Assembly (NCBI RefSeq): GCF_947581915.1 | Contig: NZ_CANPWG010000035.1 | Location: 1-45,320 of the forward strand | Direction of reading: 5' to 3' | Source of the DNA: Candidatus Palauibacter scopulicola | GTDB lineage: Bacteria > Gemmatimonadota > Gemmatimonadetes > Palauibacterales > Palauibacteraceae | Length of the DNA stretch: 45,320 nt | Shown here: piece by piece, positions 33,502 to 42,067 of the stretch | How positions within the stretch are numbered: position 1 is the stretch's first letter | How the letters are laid out: the number at the start of each line of letters is the position of its first letter | The notes under the pieces: model-generated | Databases searched by the model: none | What the model was told of the DNA's origin: nothing | What the model saw: the letters and a program-made list of their open reading frames with translations, nothing else | Program-made: the position numbers and the translations under genes

Positions 33502-34926
33502 ATGGTCCCGAGACTGCTTGTCGCGGCCGGGTGCGTGCTCTCCTCTCCGGCGCTGGCGCAGGAGCCGGATCCGGACTCCGGGGGAAGCGGCGGAGGCGTC
33601 GGAGGCGTCGAGGGCAGGTGGGTGGGATCCGTCGTTCTTCCCACGGGTGGCCTGCCCTTTTCGGTCACCTTCGAGCGCGCGGAGGACGTGCTCGTCGCCA
33701 CGATGGATATCCAGGGAGCGGTGGATCTTCCCCTCACCGCCGTGTCCCACGAGAACGACCGCGTGCATTTCGAACTCGAAACCCCGATCGGTCTCGCCGC
33801 GTGGGACGGCGCCCTTACGGGTGACACCATCGAGGGCGAATTCACCCAGGGCGTCGTGACCGCCACGTTCTCCGTGTCGCGGGCCGATCCCGCGGAAGCG
33901 GAGGCGGAAGAGCCGCCACCGTACCGGGAGGAAGAGGTCTCGTTCGAGAACGGCGACGTACACCTCGAGGGCACACTGACGCTTCCGGAGGGGCCGGGAC
34001 CGTTCCCGGGCGTCGTCCTCATCACGGGGTCGGGGCCACAGGACCGGGATGAGGTCGTGGCCGGGTTCGCCGTCTTCCGCCACCTCTCCGACCACCTCAC
34101 CCGGCAGGGCATCGCGGTCCTCCGCTACGACGACCGCGGCGTCGGCGGCTCGACGGGCAGCGTCTCTTCCTCGACCTCGTCCGACTTCGCCGGGGACGCG
34201 CTGGCGGGCCTCGCGCGGCTCTCGGAACACCCGGACGTCGATCCCGCGCGCGTCGGCCTCTTGGGACACAGCGAGGGCGCCATCGTGGCGCCGATCGCGG
34301 CCTCGCGCTCGGAGGCCGTCCGCTTCGCCGTGCTGCTGGCCGGTTCGACCGTGCCCGGCACAGAGATCCTGTACGAGCAGTCCGCGGCCATTCAGCGCGC
34401 GAGCGGCGTGCCCGAGGACCGCATCGAGTGGAACACCGACTTCCAGCGCCGGCTGTTTGCGGCTCTGGACGCGGGAGAGGATCTGGAGGCGTATCGCGAG
34501 GAACTCGGGGCCGCGATCCGCGAGGGCATCGAGACCCTGCCCGGAGCGCAGCGCGCCGCGATCTCCGACGTGGACGCCTACGTGCAGGGCCAGATCGACG
34601 CGCAGATCGACCGCGTCGAGACACCCTGGTTCCGCTATTTTCTCACCTACGATCCGACCGAAGGTCTCCGGGGCACGCGGGTACCGGTGCTCGCGCTGTT
34701 CGGCGGGCTCGACCTGCAGGTACTCCCCGACCAGAACCGCCCGCCGCTGGAAGAGGCGCTGGCCGGGAACCCGGACGTGACGGTGGACGTGCTCCCGCGC
34801 GCGAATCACCTCTTCCAGGCCGCGACGAGCGGATCCCCGGCCGAGTACGCGCTGCTCGAGAAGCGCTTCGTCGACGGCTTCCTCGAAACGATCTCCGACT
34901 GGATCCTCGCCCGCTTCGGCAACTGA
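33502..34926 (+). CDS. exported alpha/beta hydrolase
   Basis: A 474-residue protein with a signal peptide (about 1-19, ending ALAQ). The N-terminal beta-rich domain (about 35-135) is followed by a serine hydrolase domain. The nucleophile elbow is GHSEG, the acid is probably Asp in FGGLDLQV and the His lies in PRANHLFQ. ITGSGPQDRDE near the first strand is the oxyanion segment typical of this dienelactone-hydrolase/acyl-peptidase-like group. The substrate is unknown; an esterase or peptidase of the periplasm is likely. It starts two bases after the YbjQ-like gene, so it may belong to the ECF operon. Confidence 0.85.
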   Translation: MVPRLLVAAGCVLSSPALAQEPDPDSGGSGGGVGGVEGRWVGSVVLPTGGLPFSVTFERAEDVLVATMDIQGAVDLPLTAVSHENDRVHFELETPIGLAAWDGALTGDTIEGEFTQGVVTATFSVSRADPAEAEAEEPPPYREEEVSFENGDVHLEGTLTLPEGPGPFPGVVLITGSGPQDRDEVVAGFAVFRHLSDHLTRQGIAVLRYDDRGVGGSTGSVSSSTSSDFAGDALAGLARLSEHPDVDPARVGLLGHSEGAIVAPIAASRSEAVRFAVLLAGSTVPGTEILYEQSAAIQRASGVPEDRIEWNTDFQRRLFAALDAGEDLEAYREELGAAIREGIETLPGAQRAAISDVDAYVQGQIDAQIDRVETPWFRYFLTYDPTEGLRGTRVPVLALFGGLDLQVLPDQNRPPLEEALAGNPDVTVDVLPRANHLFQAATSGSPAEYALLEKRFVDGFLETISDWILARFGN

Positions 34927-34955
34927 CGGGTCGGAGCGGCTACTGTCGCGGCCGC

Positions 34956-36044
34956 TCAGCCACCGCCGGGCCAGAGGGCGGCTCGCTGCCGGAAGACGGA
35001 CGGGTCGGCGAGCCATTCCGCGAACCCTGTGCGGCGTTCGTCGGTCAGCCAGTCGATTCGGGCATCGATGCAGGTCAACAGATCGCGGGCGTCCGCATCC
35101 AGCGTGAACCCTCCGAATTCGGCGAGGGAATCCCGGGCGGCCACAGTGAACTCTCCGCCCGACCTGTGCGCGGCCTCGCCGCTTCCGATTTCCCCCTGGG
35201 CCACGGCGTCGATGCGTCCATCGCGCAGGGCGTCGAACAATTCCTGATCGCCGGACTCCCGGCCGAGGTACACCACCCGCGGCATGTCGCTGGATGGGGG
35301 GTGAAGGCGGGTTCGGCCCCCAAGGACGGGCGATGCCATGGCGGCCGTGATCGTAAACGCCCCCGTCCCATCCGCCACGACCGTGCCGGCCGGCGTCTCC
35401 ACGCGCGTCCCCGCCCGGAGCACGCCGGAACCGTCCACGATTCCCGTGATCTGGAGCAGCCGGGCTTCGCCCGTTGTGCCCGCAAGGACGCCCACGCGCA
35501 CCGCGCTCGTGAGCGCGTCGTAGGAGGAGAGTCGCGCGGCATCCTCGCTTCGCACCAGGAGCGACTGGCGGAACGTGATGTGGCCGGATGTGAACGCAAC
35601 CGCCCGGACACCGGTATCGTCGAGCGTGCGCGACTCGAGAATCGTGATACCGCCGCCGGCCATGTCGAAGTCCGGCGTCGCGGGCAGAAGCCAGATTCCG
35701 GGCCAGTCGGCGATCGGGCGGCGCACGAAGGAGAGTCCGGTACCGGGCATGGCCTCGAGCGCGCTGAGGAGGTCGGCTTCGTAGCCCATGTGCCGACTGA
35801 ACCCGGGCGAGTTCGGGTTCTCGTCCGCGCTGTAGCTTACGGGCGCGAAGAGTGCGTAGAACGCCACCGTGAGAGGAGCGTCGCCACACATGGCCGACAG
35901 CGGCGGCTCCACGGGGCCGCCGCAGCCCGCACCGACGAGCGCAAACCCGGCCAGCAGCCGCCGTACGATCGGCTCTGTCGCCTTGAACTTCAGCTCGACA
36001 CCCCCCTCAGCCGTCGGCCCGCAGGGAGACCGCGTTTTCGACAT
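34956..36044 (-). CDS. periplasmic solute-binding lipoprotein (family 3-like)
   Basis: A 362-residue protein with a lipoprotein signal (RRLLAGFALVGAGC, Cys at about 41) after a longer than usual polar N-region. The body resembles amino-acid-type binding proteins (SBP_bac_3/PBPb): LTVAFYALFAPVSY, HMGYEADLLSALEA, then a segment like DFDMAGGGITILESR, and VRVGVLAGTTGE. About 80 residues with many Gly/Thr (GSGVLRAGTRVETPAGTVV) interrupt the usual lobe. No permease or ATPase is adjacent, so it may serve as a sensor or bind a distant transporter. I chose ATG 36044. It converges with the alpha/beta hydrolase gene, and its 5' region is divergent from the M20 peptidase gene 110 bp away. Confidence 0.75.
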   Translation of the reverse strand: MSKTRSPCGPTAEGGVELKFKATEPIVRRLLAGFALVGAGCGGPVEPPLSAMCGDAPLTVAFYALFAPVSYSADENPNSPGFSRHMGYEADLLSALEAMPGTGLSFVRRPIADWPGIWLLPATPDFDMAGGGITILESRTLDDTGVRAVAFTSGHITFRQSLLVRSEDAARLSSYDALTSAVRVGVLAGTTGEARLLQITGIVDGSGVLRAGTRVETPAGTVVADGTGAFTITAAMASPVLGGRTRLHPPSSDMPRVVYLGRESGDQELFDALRDGRIDAVAQGEIGSGEAAHRSGGEFTVAARDSLAEFGGFTLDADARDLLTCIDARIDWLTDERRTGFAEWLADPSVFRQRAALWPGGG

Positions 36045-36154
36045 GTGTTCGGAAACGGTATTCTTCACGAGCGGACTCCCGCCAGAGAGCGGCATCCTGC
36101 GCCCCGGCGGCCGACGACCGTCGCAGCGATCCGAATCCAGGAGACACGGACGCC

Positions 36155-37495
36155 ATGTACGGACCATATGCCCGGACCTTCGCCGGACTCATCGTCTCGG
36201 TCCCCCTTGGCATGGCCATCCTTGGGGGGATGCCGGCTGTGGCGACGGCCCAGGCGCCGGGCGAGGACGTGCGGCGCCTCGCCGAGCATCCCGCGGTGCG
36301 GAACGCCTTCAGGATCATCGAGGAACTCGAACCGAGGACGATCCGCGAACTCATCGAACTCACGGAAGTTCCGGCGCCCCCCTTCATGGAAGACGAGCGC
36401 GGCCGGGTCTACGCGGAGCGGCTCCGCGAAGCCGGGGCCGACTCCGTGTTCATCGACGAGGAGGGCAACGCGGTGGCGATCCGCTACGGCCGGGGCGGCG
36501 CGCGGGGATCGACGCCGGAGGGGGAGCGGCGGACGGTGGTGCTGTCGGGACACCTGGACACGGTCTTCCCGGCGGACGTCGACGTGACGGTCACGCAGCG
36601 CGGGGACACGCTGTTCGCGCCCGGGATCGGCGACGACACGCGCGGTCTCATCGCGGTTCTCACCGTGCTGCGGGCGCTCGAGGCGGCCGGTATCGAGACG
36701 GAGGCGGACGTTCGGTTCATCGGTACGGTCGGGGAGGAAGGACTCGGCGACCTGCGCGGGATGAAGTACCTGTTTCGCGAGGGCGCGGACCCCATCCACA
36801 CGTGGATCGACATCGACGGCACGGGACTGGGTCGGATCGTGAACAAAGGGCTCGGCTCCCACCGGTTCCGCGTGACGTTCCGGGGTCCCGGCGGACACTC
36901 CTGGGGCGCGTTCGGGATGGCCAGCCCCGCCCATGCGCTGGGCCGCGGGATCCGTCATTTCCAGGACGTGGCCGACACGCTCACGCGGTCGGGGCCGCGC
37001 ACGAGCTACAACGTGGGGCGGCTGGGCGGCGGCACGTCGGTCAACTCGATTCCGTTCGAGGCGTGGATGGAAGTGGACATGCGCTCTGAGAGCGAGGAGA
37101 GCCTCGGGCGCATCGACGCTGCCTTCCGGGACGCGATGCGCCGGGCATTGGCGGAGGAAAACGCCCTGCGCCGGGCCGGGCCGGAGATCGAACTCGAACT
37201 GGACCAGATCGGAGACCGTCCCTCGGGAGAGGTCGCGGACGACCATCCCCTCGTCGAGCGGGCCATCGCGGTGATGCCCCTCTTCGGGGCGGTGCCCGCG
37301 CTGACCCGTTCCTCGACGGACTCCAACATCCCGATCTCCCTGGGCATCCCCGCGGTGACGATCGGGAGCGGCGGCATCGGGAGCGGGGCCCACTCGCCCG
37401 GCGAATGGTGGATCAACCGTGACGGCCACCTCGGGATCCAGGCGAACCTCCTCCTGCTGGTGAGCGAGGCGGGTCTGGCCGAGCCCATCCCGTGA
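36155..37495 (+). CDS. exported M20-family metallopeptidase
   Basis: A 446-residue protein with a signal peptide (about 1-33, ending ATAQA). The dinuclear zinc site of M20 (peptidase T/CPG2 type) is complete: GHLDTVFP, GDDTRGL, GEEGLGD, DIDG and a late His in GAHSPGEW. The dimerisation lid domain (about 210-330) contains GPGGHSWGAFGMASPAHAL, the M20 signature. It probably releases amino acids from short peptides in the periplasm, in line with the amino acid permease next to it. The APC gene begins 13 bp later if its CTG start is correct. Confidence 0.9.
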   Translation: MYGPYARTFAGLIVSVPLGMAILGGMPAVATAQAPGEDVRRLAEHPAVRNAFRIIEELEPRTIRELIELTEVPAPPFMEDERGRVYAERLREAGADSVFIDEEGNAVAIRYGRGGARGSTPEGERRTVVLSGHLDTVFPADVDVTVTQRGDTLFAPGIGDDTRGLIAVLTVLRALEAAGIETEADVRFIGTVGEEGLGDLRGMKYLFREGADPIHTWIDIDGTGLGRIVNKGLGSHRFRVTFRGPGGHSWGAFGMASPAHALGRGIRHFQDVADTLTRSGPRTSYNVGRLGGGTSVNSIPFEAWMEVDMRSESEESLGRIDAAFRDAMRRALAEENALRRAGPEIELELDQIGDRPSGEVADDHPLVERAIAVMPLFGAVPALTRSSTDSNIPISLGIPAVTIGSGGIGSGAHSPGEWWINRDGHLGIQANLLLLVSEAGLAEPIP

Positions 37496-37508
37496 AGAGT
37501 CCGATCCC

Positions 37509-38909
37509 CTGAGCACTTCCAGGGCGCGGTTCGGCCTTCACACGGCGGCGGCGGTCGTCGTCGCCAACATGATCGGGACCGGCGTCTTCACGAGCCTCGG
37601 GTTTCAGCTCGAGTCTCTGAGATCCGGGTTCGCACTGCTCATGCTGTGGGTCGTGGGCGGGGTCGCGGCCGTGTGCGGCGCGCTCACCTACGCCGAACTG
37701 GGGTCGACGATCCGGCGCTCGGGCGGCGAATACACCTTCCTCTCGCACATCTACCACCCCGCGGCCGGCTTCGTCTCCGGCTGGATCTCGGCCACGATCG
37801 GGTTCGCGGCCCCCACGGCGCTGGCCGCGATCACGTTCGGCACCTATCTGTCGTCCGTCTTTCCGGTGCTTCCGGCCCGGTGGCTCGCGGTCGGGCTCGT
37901 CGTGCTGCTCTCGGTCGTCCACGGGCGCACGCACCGCACCTCGGGCGGCTTTCAGCGCTGGTCGACGACGGCCAAGGTGGTCCTGATCCTCGCATTCGTC
38001 GCGGCCGGACTGGCCCTCGTCGCGGAACCCCGGGACATCGGCGTGCTCCCGTCGGCGGAAGGCGTCTCCGGTGTGTTCTCCGCCGGGTTCGCCGTGTCGC
38101 TCATCTTCGTGTCGTACTCGTATTCGGGCTGGAACGCGGCGACGTACGTGACGGGCGAGCTTCGCGACCCGCGCCGGACGCTGCCCCGCGCGCTGGCGGC
38201 CGGGACGCTGCTCGTGATGCTGCTCTATGTGGGACTCAACTACGTCTTCCTGCGCGCGGCCCCCGCGGAGGAGATGGTGGGACGGCTCGAGGTGGGGTAC
38301 ATCGCGGCGGGGTACATCTTCGGGCCGGTCGGGGCCGACCTGATGGGGATCACGCTCGCACTCCTCCTCGTTTCCACCGTGAGCGCCATGGTGCTTGCGG
38401 GCCCGCGGGTCCTCCATGCGATCGGCGAGGACTACCCCACGTTCCGGTTCCTGAGTTCGATCAACGCGCGCGGAACGCCCGGCGTGGCCATCTTCACGCA
38501 GGCCGCGATCAGCCTCCTCTTCATCCTCACGGAATCGTTCGAGACGATCCTCGTCTTCTCGGGCTTCACGATGGGCCTCAACACGTTCCTGGCGGCGGGC
38601 GGCGTCTTCCTCCTGCGCCGGCGGCAGGCGTCGGGCCGAGCGCCGAACCGGGACGCGGACGGGCGGGGAGGCAAGATCGACGGATCCGAGGTCGACGGAT
38701 CGGAGGCGGACGCGCCGTACCGGGCCTGGGGCTATCCGGTGACGCCCCTCGTCTTCCTGGCGGTGACGGGCTGGACGCTGGCCTACATCCTGCGCGACCG
38801 GCCGCTCGAAGCGGGGCTGGGACTGGGGCTCATCGCCGTCGGCCTCGCCATCTACGCCGTCACGCGGGCGCGCGATCGACGGACCCGTGATCGGCGGGGC
38901 GGCACTTGA
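37509..38909 (+). CDS. APC-superfamily amino acid permease
   Basis: A 466-residue permease with about twelve membrane segments. The first helix carries the APC substrate-backbone motif NMIGTGVFTS. The ATG at 37569 would begin inside that helix and delete its first half. The frame is open upstream with no ATG, GTG or TTG, and a CTG at 37509, after gaagag, would give a full helix (GLHTAAAVVVAN). I therefore propose CTG initiation. The cytoplasmic loop between the tenth and eleventh helices is Arg/Gly/Asp-rich. It probably imports amino acids released by the M20 peptidase. It overlaps the EamA gene by four bases (TTGA). Confidence 0.85.
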   Translation: MSTSRARFGLHTAAAVVVANMIGTGVFTSLGFQLESLRSGFALLMLWVVGGVAAVCGALTYAELGSTIRRSGGEYTFLSHIYHPAAGFVSGWISATIGFAAPTALAAITFGTYLSSVFPVLPARWLAVGLVVLLSVVHGRTHRTSGGFQRWSTTAKVVLILAFVAAGLALVAEPRDIGVLPSAEGVSGVFSAGFAVSLIFVSYSYSGWNAATYVTGELRDPRRTLPRALAAGTLLVMLLYVGLNYVFLRAAPAEEMVGRLEVGYIAAGYIFGPVGADLMGITLALLLVSTVSAMVLAGPRVLHAIGEDYPTFRFLSSINARGTPGVAIFTQAAISLLFILTESFETILVFSGFTMGLNTFLAAGGVFLLRRRQASGRAPNRDADGRGGKIDGSEVDGSEADAPYRAWGYPVTPLVFLAVTGWTLAYILRDRPLEAGLGLGLIAVGLAIYAVTRARDRRTRDRRGGT

Positions 38910-39901
38910 CCGCGAGCACCACAGCCTCCGAGTCCACCGTCGCAGGGTCCGCCGCCTCCACCAGAGATCTGCTGCTCGCGTTCGCCGCGGTGTACCTGGT
39001 GTGGGGGTCGACCTACCTGGCGATCCGCTTCGGCGTCGAGACGATCCCGCCATTTCTCCTCGGAGGCATACGCTTCCTTGCGGCGGGCGTGATTCTTGCC
39101 GTCGTGTCCCGCCGCCGGGGCGCGCCGGTCCCGAAGCCTGCGGAATGGAAGGCCGCCAGCATCTCGGGCGTGTTCATGGTCGCGGGCGGCAACGGACTCG
39201 TGTGCTGGGCGGCGCAGTACGTGCCCTCGGGGCTCACGGCCCTGCTCGTGGCCACGGTGCCGCTGTGGCTCGTCGCGATCGCACGCCTCGGACCGGACCG
39301 CGAGCCGACGAGCCCGCTGGAGATCGCGGGACTCGTCCTGGGCCTGGGCGGAGTCGTGCTCCTCGTGAGCAGCTCCGGGGCGGACATCGGGATCCGCGGG
39401 GCGAGCGCGAACCAGGTGGTGGCGGGGGCCCTCGTCGTCGTGGGGGCGTCGATCAGCTGGGCGATCGGCTCCATGTACAACCGGCGGGCCGCGCTGCCGC
39501 AGCCGCCGCTCTACGGCACGGCGCTCACGATGGTTGCCGGAGGGCTGATCCTGCTGCTCGTCGGGCTCGTCGCGGGCGAGTTCGGCCGCCTGTCGCTCGG
39601 CGATGTGTCCCTGCGCTCGTGGCTGTCGCTGATCTACCTCGCCGCCATGGGGTCGATCGTCGCCTTCTCGGCCTATATGTGGCTCCTGCGCAACGTCCGG
39701 CCCGCGGCGGCCGGGACGTACGCGTACGTCAATCCGGTGGTGGCGCTCTTCCTGGGCTGGTGGCTGGCGGACGAGGCGTTCACGCTGCCGATGCTGGCGG
39801 GCACCGTGATCATCGTGGCGGGCGTCGTGCTGGTGCAGCGGGGGCGGGCGCCGAAGGGCGGCCCGAGGCCGGCGACCGTGCGCGCGCCGGCCTCGAGGTA
39901 G
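38906..39901 (+). CDS. EamA-family (DMT) transporter
   Basis: A 331-residue protein with ten membrane segments in two EamA repeats. The first repeat begins AFAAVYLVWGSTYLAIRFG and contains PPFLLGGIRFL; the second begins ALVVVGASISWAIGSMYNRR and contains NPVVALFLGWWLADE, both signatures of the family. Such proteins mostly export amino acids or other metabolites. The start is TTG at 38906, overlapping the APC stop by four bases. The N-terminal ~20 residues are Ser/Thr-rich. Together with the permease it suggests paired uptake and overflow export. Confidence 0.9.
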   Translation: MTASTTASESTVAGSAASTRDLLLAFAAVYLVWGSTYLAIRFGVETIPPFLLGGIRFLAAGVILAVVSRRRGAPVPKPAEWKAASISGVFMVAGGNGLVCWAAQYVPSGLTALLVATVPLWLVAIARLGPDREPTSPLEIAGLVLGLGGVVLLVSSSGADIGIRGASANQVVAGALVVVGASISWAIGSMYNRRAALPQPPLYGTALTMVAGGLILLLVGLVAGEFGRLSLGDVSLRSWLSLIYLAAMGSIVAFSAYMWLLRNVRPAAAGTYAYVNPVVALFLGWWLADEAFTLPMLAGTVIIVAGVVLVQRGRAPKGGPRPATVRAPASR

Positions 39902-39916
39902 ACGCCCCGGGCGGGA

Positions 39917-40303
39917 TTAGAGGGAGAGCGGAGGCCGGCGCCGCTGCTGCAGTTCGGCCAGGTATTCCCGGTACTTCTCCATCTGCTCGTCGCTCAGCAC
40001 TTCGTCCAGCAGGGTTTCCGTCTCCTGCTGGAGTTCCTCCATGAGCTGCATCATCGCGTTCCGGTCCCCCGACCCGCGCATACCCTGGAAACGCTCGCGC
40101 CGGCTCTCTGCCTGGGCCTCGAGGATCGCGCGGACCTGCACGACCTGCTCCTCGTCGAGCGCGAGCCGCTCCGTGAGGGCCGTCATCTGGTCGTCGAGGC
40201 TCATGCCGAAGCCGCGGGCTCCCCGCTGAGCCTGCACCTCCAACGGCGCCGCGGCCGCGAGTGCGACCAACAGGAGAGCGAACGCTCCGATCGTCTTTCT
40301 CAT
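39917..40303 (-). CDS. periplasmic Spy/LTXXQ-like helical protein
   Basis: A 128-residue exported protein. The signal peptide (about 1-25, ending VQAQ) is followed by a helical body with MTALTERLALDEEQVVQVRAI and LSDEQMEKYREYL. This resembles the LTxxQ pattern of Spy/CpxP-like envelope chaperones, here TERLAL..EEQ. The tail is QQRRRPP. I chose ATG 40303, at the start of the signal peptide. It converges with the EamA gene, 15 bp away. The upstream 230 bp contain C-rich direct repeats. Confidence 0.75.
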   Translation of the reverse strand: MRKTIGAFALLLVALAAAAPLEVQAQRGARGFGMSLDDQMTALTERLALDEEQVVQVRAILEAQAESRRERFQGMRGSGDRNAMMQLMEELQQETETLLDEVLSDEQMEKYREYLAELQQRRRPPLSL

Positions 40304-40332
40304 CGATATCCTCCGTTTCCTGCCTTCTTCCG

Positions 40333-40381
40333 TGCCTGTTGCCGCACCCGTTCCCCCGCCTGTTCCCCCGTCCCGTTCCCG
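40333..40381. repeat. short C-rich direct repeats
   Basis: The motif cccgttccc or cctgttccc recurs three to four times in about 48 bp upstream of the Spy-like gene. It may be a local slippage product. The remaining parts of 40304-40534 show no recognisable site. Confidence 0.35.
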
Positions 40382-40534
40382 CTGCTTCAAAATTCAGGCG
40401 CGGCCTCCTCACTGGAGACGACACGGAGTCCGCCGGAAACGTTATGAACCCTTGCGCAGGACGCTTCGGATGCGCTCAGCTACGAAGTCGTGACCGAGAC
40501 GTTCGACCGCCGAAACGAGGCGATGGGGGTTCGC

Positions 40535-42031
40535 ATGAAAATTATGTCTGGAATCCATCATGGGTTCCGAGGCCGGGCGGCGGTGGGCGGCGTCCTGCTC
40601 GTCGCAGCGTGCGTTTCCGGGTGCGGGGAACCACGCACGGTTTCAGGCGAAGTCTCCGAAGACGACGAGGCGGTCCACGAGCGCTCGCACATCGCGGGGA
40701 TGGCGGCGCACCACATCTGCTCGGGCGTCTTCGTCGTGGGACGCGACTACGAGCGTTCCGTCGAGGAGGTCGTGGCGCAGGACATCCGGCGCTTCGAACT
40801 GTTCAACTGGCAGGACGATTTCGAGTACGACGTGAACTTCGAGACGCGCACCGCCTCCGTCTCGGGAGCGGACTTCGGCACCCGCTCCGCCGAGTACAAC
40901 GGGGACCAGGGCTGCACGATCCTCCCGGCCGATCTCGACGACGTGACGTACGAGCCGCAGGTCGTCGAGCGGCTCGGCCCGGACCCGGCGGCGACGGCCT
41001 GGCCGACGGGCGACGTCGGCGCGTACCACGACCCGCCGCCACCGGAGGTCGACATGGCGGCGCTCGAGGCGGCCCTCGACTGGACGATGGCCCAGACGGA
41101 GCACAACACGCGCGCGCTCGTCGTCATCTACGCGGGGAAGATTCTCGGGGAGCGCTACGCGCCCGGCTTCACGCGCAACACGCCGCAGATCTCGTGGTCC
41201 CAGGGGAAGAGCATCGCGAGCGCGCTCGTCGGCGCCGCGATCCAGGCCGGCCACCTCGACGCCGGACTCGACGACCCCGTGCCCGTGCCCGAATGGCACG
41301 GAGAGGGCGACCCGCGCCGGGAGATCCGCGTCCGGGACATCCTGAACATGAGTTCGGGGCTCGATTTCCTGAACCTCGGCCTGACGGACTCGCTGTCGTG
41401 GACGCACGCGAACGAACACTTCCGGATCTACTTCGAGGGGATCGACGTGTTCGAGCACGCCATCGACCAGCCGATGGACACGCTCCCGGGCGCGGTCTTC
41501 CGCTACCGCAACTCCGACCCGCTCACCGCCAACCACATCGTGCGAGAGGCGGCCGAGGCGCGCGGCGAGGACTGGCTCACGTATCCCCAGCGCGTCCTGT
41601 TCGACCGCATCGGGGCCCGGAACTACGTCCTCGAGACGGACGCGTGGGGGAACTTCATCATCAGCGGTTACGACTACGGGAGCGCATGGGACTGGGCGAG
41701 GTTCGGCCTCCTCCACCTGTGGGACGGCGTGTGGCCGACGCCCGATGGCGGAAGCGACCGCATCCTCCCGGAGGGTTGGGTGGAGTTCGTCAGCACCCCC
41801 GCGCCGGGCGCCGATGCCCTGCAGTACGGCGGGCTGTTCTGGCTCAATCGCGGCGGCTCGCTCCCGCGCGCGCCGGAGGACGCCTACTGGGCGGCGGGAT
41901 TCATGGGACAGTACACGGCCATCATCCCTTCGTACGATCTCGTGGTCGTCCGACTGGGACCGAGCCCCGGCGACACCGGCGCATATCTGTCCGACATCAT
42001 CGGAGAGGTGACGGCGGCAATCGACCGCTGA
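40535..42031 (+). CDS. beta-lactamase-fold serine hydrolase lipoprotein, copy 1
   Basis: A 498-residue protein with a lipoprotein signal (VLLVAACVSGC). The N-terminal domain (about 45-150, HHICSGVFVVGRDYERSVEE, DQGCTILP) is followed by a class C beta-lactamase/PBP4-like domain. The catalytic SxxK is SQGK in SWSQGKSIAS, and YxN is YRN in FRYRNSDP. In this family the enzyme usually is an esterase or D-peptidase rather than a true lactamase. I chose ATG 40535, with ggggg upstream; ATG 40523 or the upstream GTG-type frame are alternatives. It is followed 36 bp later by a close paralogue in the same orientation. Confidence 0.85.
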   Translation: MKIMSGIHHGFRGRAAVGGVLLVAACVSGCGEPRTVSGEVSEDDEAVHERSHIAGMAAHHICSGVFVVGRDYERSVEEVVAQDIRRFELFNWQDDFEYDVNFETRTASVSGADFGTRSAEYNGDQGCTILPADLDDVTYEPQVVERLGPDPAATAWPTGDVGAYHDPPPPEVDMAALEAALDWTMAQTEHNTRALVVIYAGKILGERYAPGFTRNTPQISWSQGKSIASALVGAAIQAGHLDAGLDDPVPVPEWHGEGDPRREIRVRDILNMSSGLDFLNLGLTDSLSWTHANEHFRIYFEGIDVFEHAIDQPMDTLPGAVFRYRNSDPLTANHIVREAAEARGEDWLTYPQRVLFDRIGARNYVLETDAWGNFIISGYDYGSAWDWARFGLLHLWDGVWPTPDGGSDRILPEGWVEFVSTPAPGADALQYGGLFWLNRGGSLPRAPEDAYWAAGFMGQYTAIIPSYDLVVVRLGPSPGDTGAYLSDIIGEVTAAIDR

Positions 42032-42067
42032 CCGCTTGAGCCGGCGCCGTCGCCAACGGAGGGTCGC

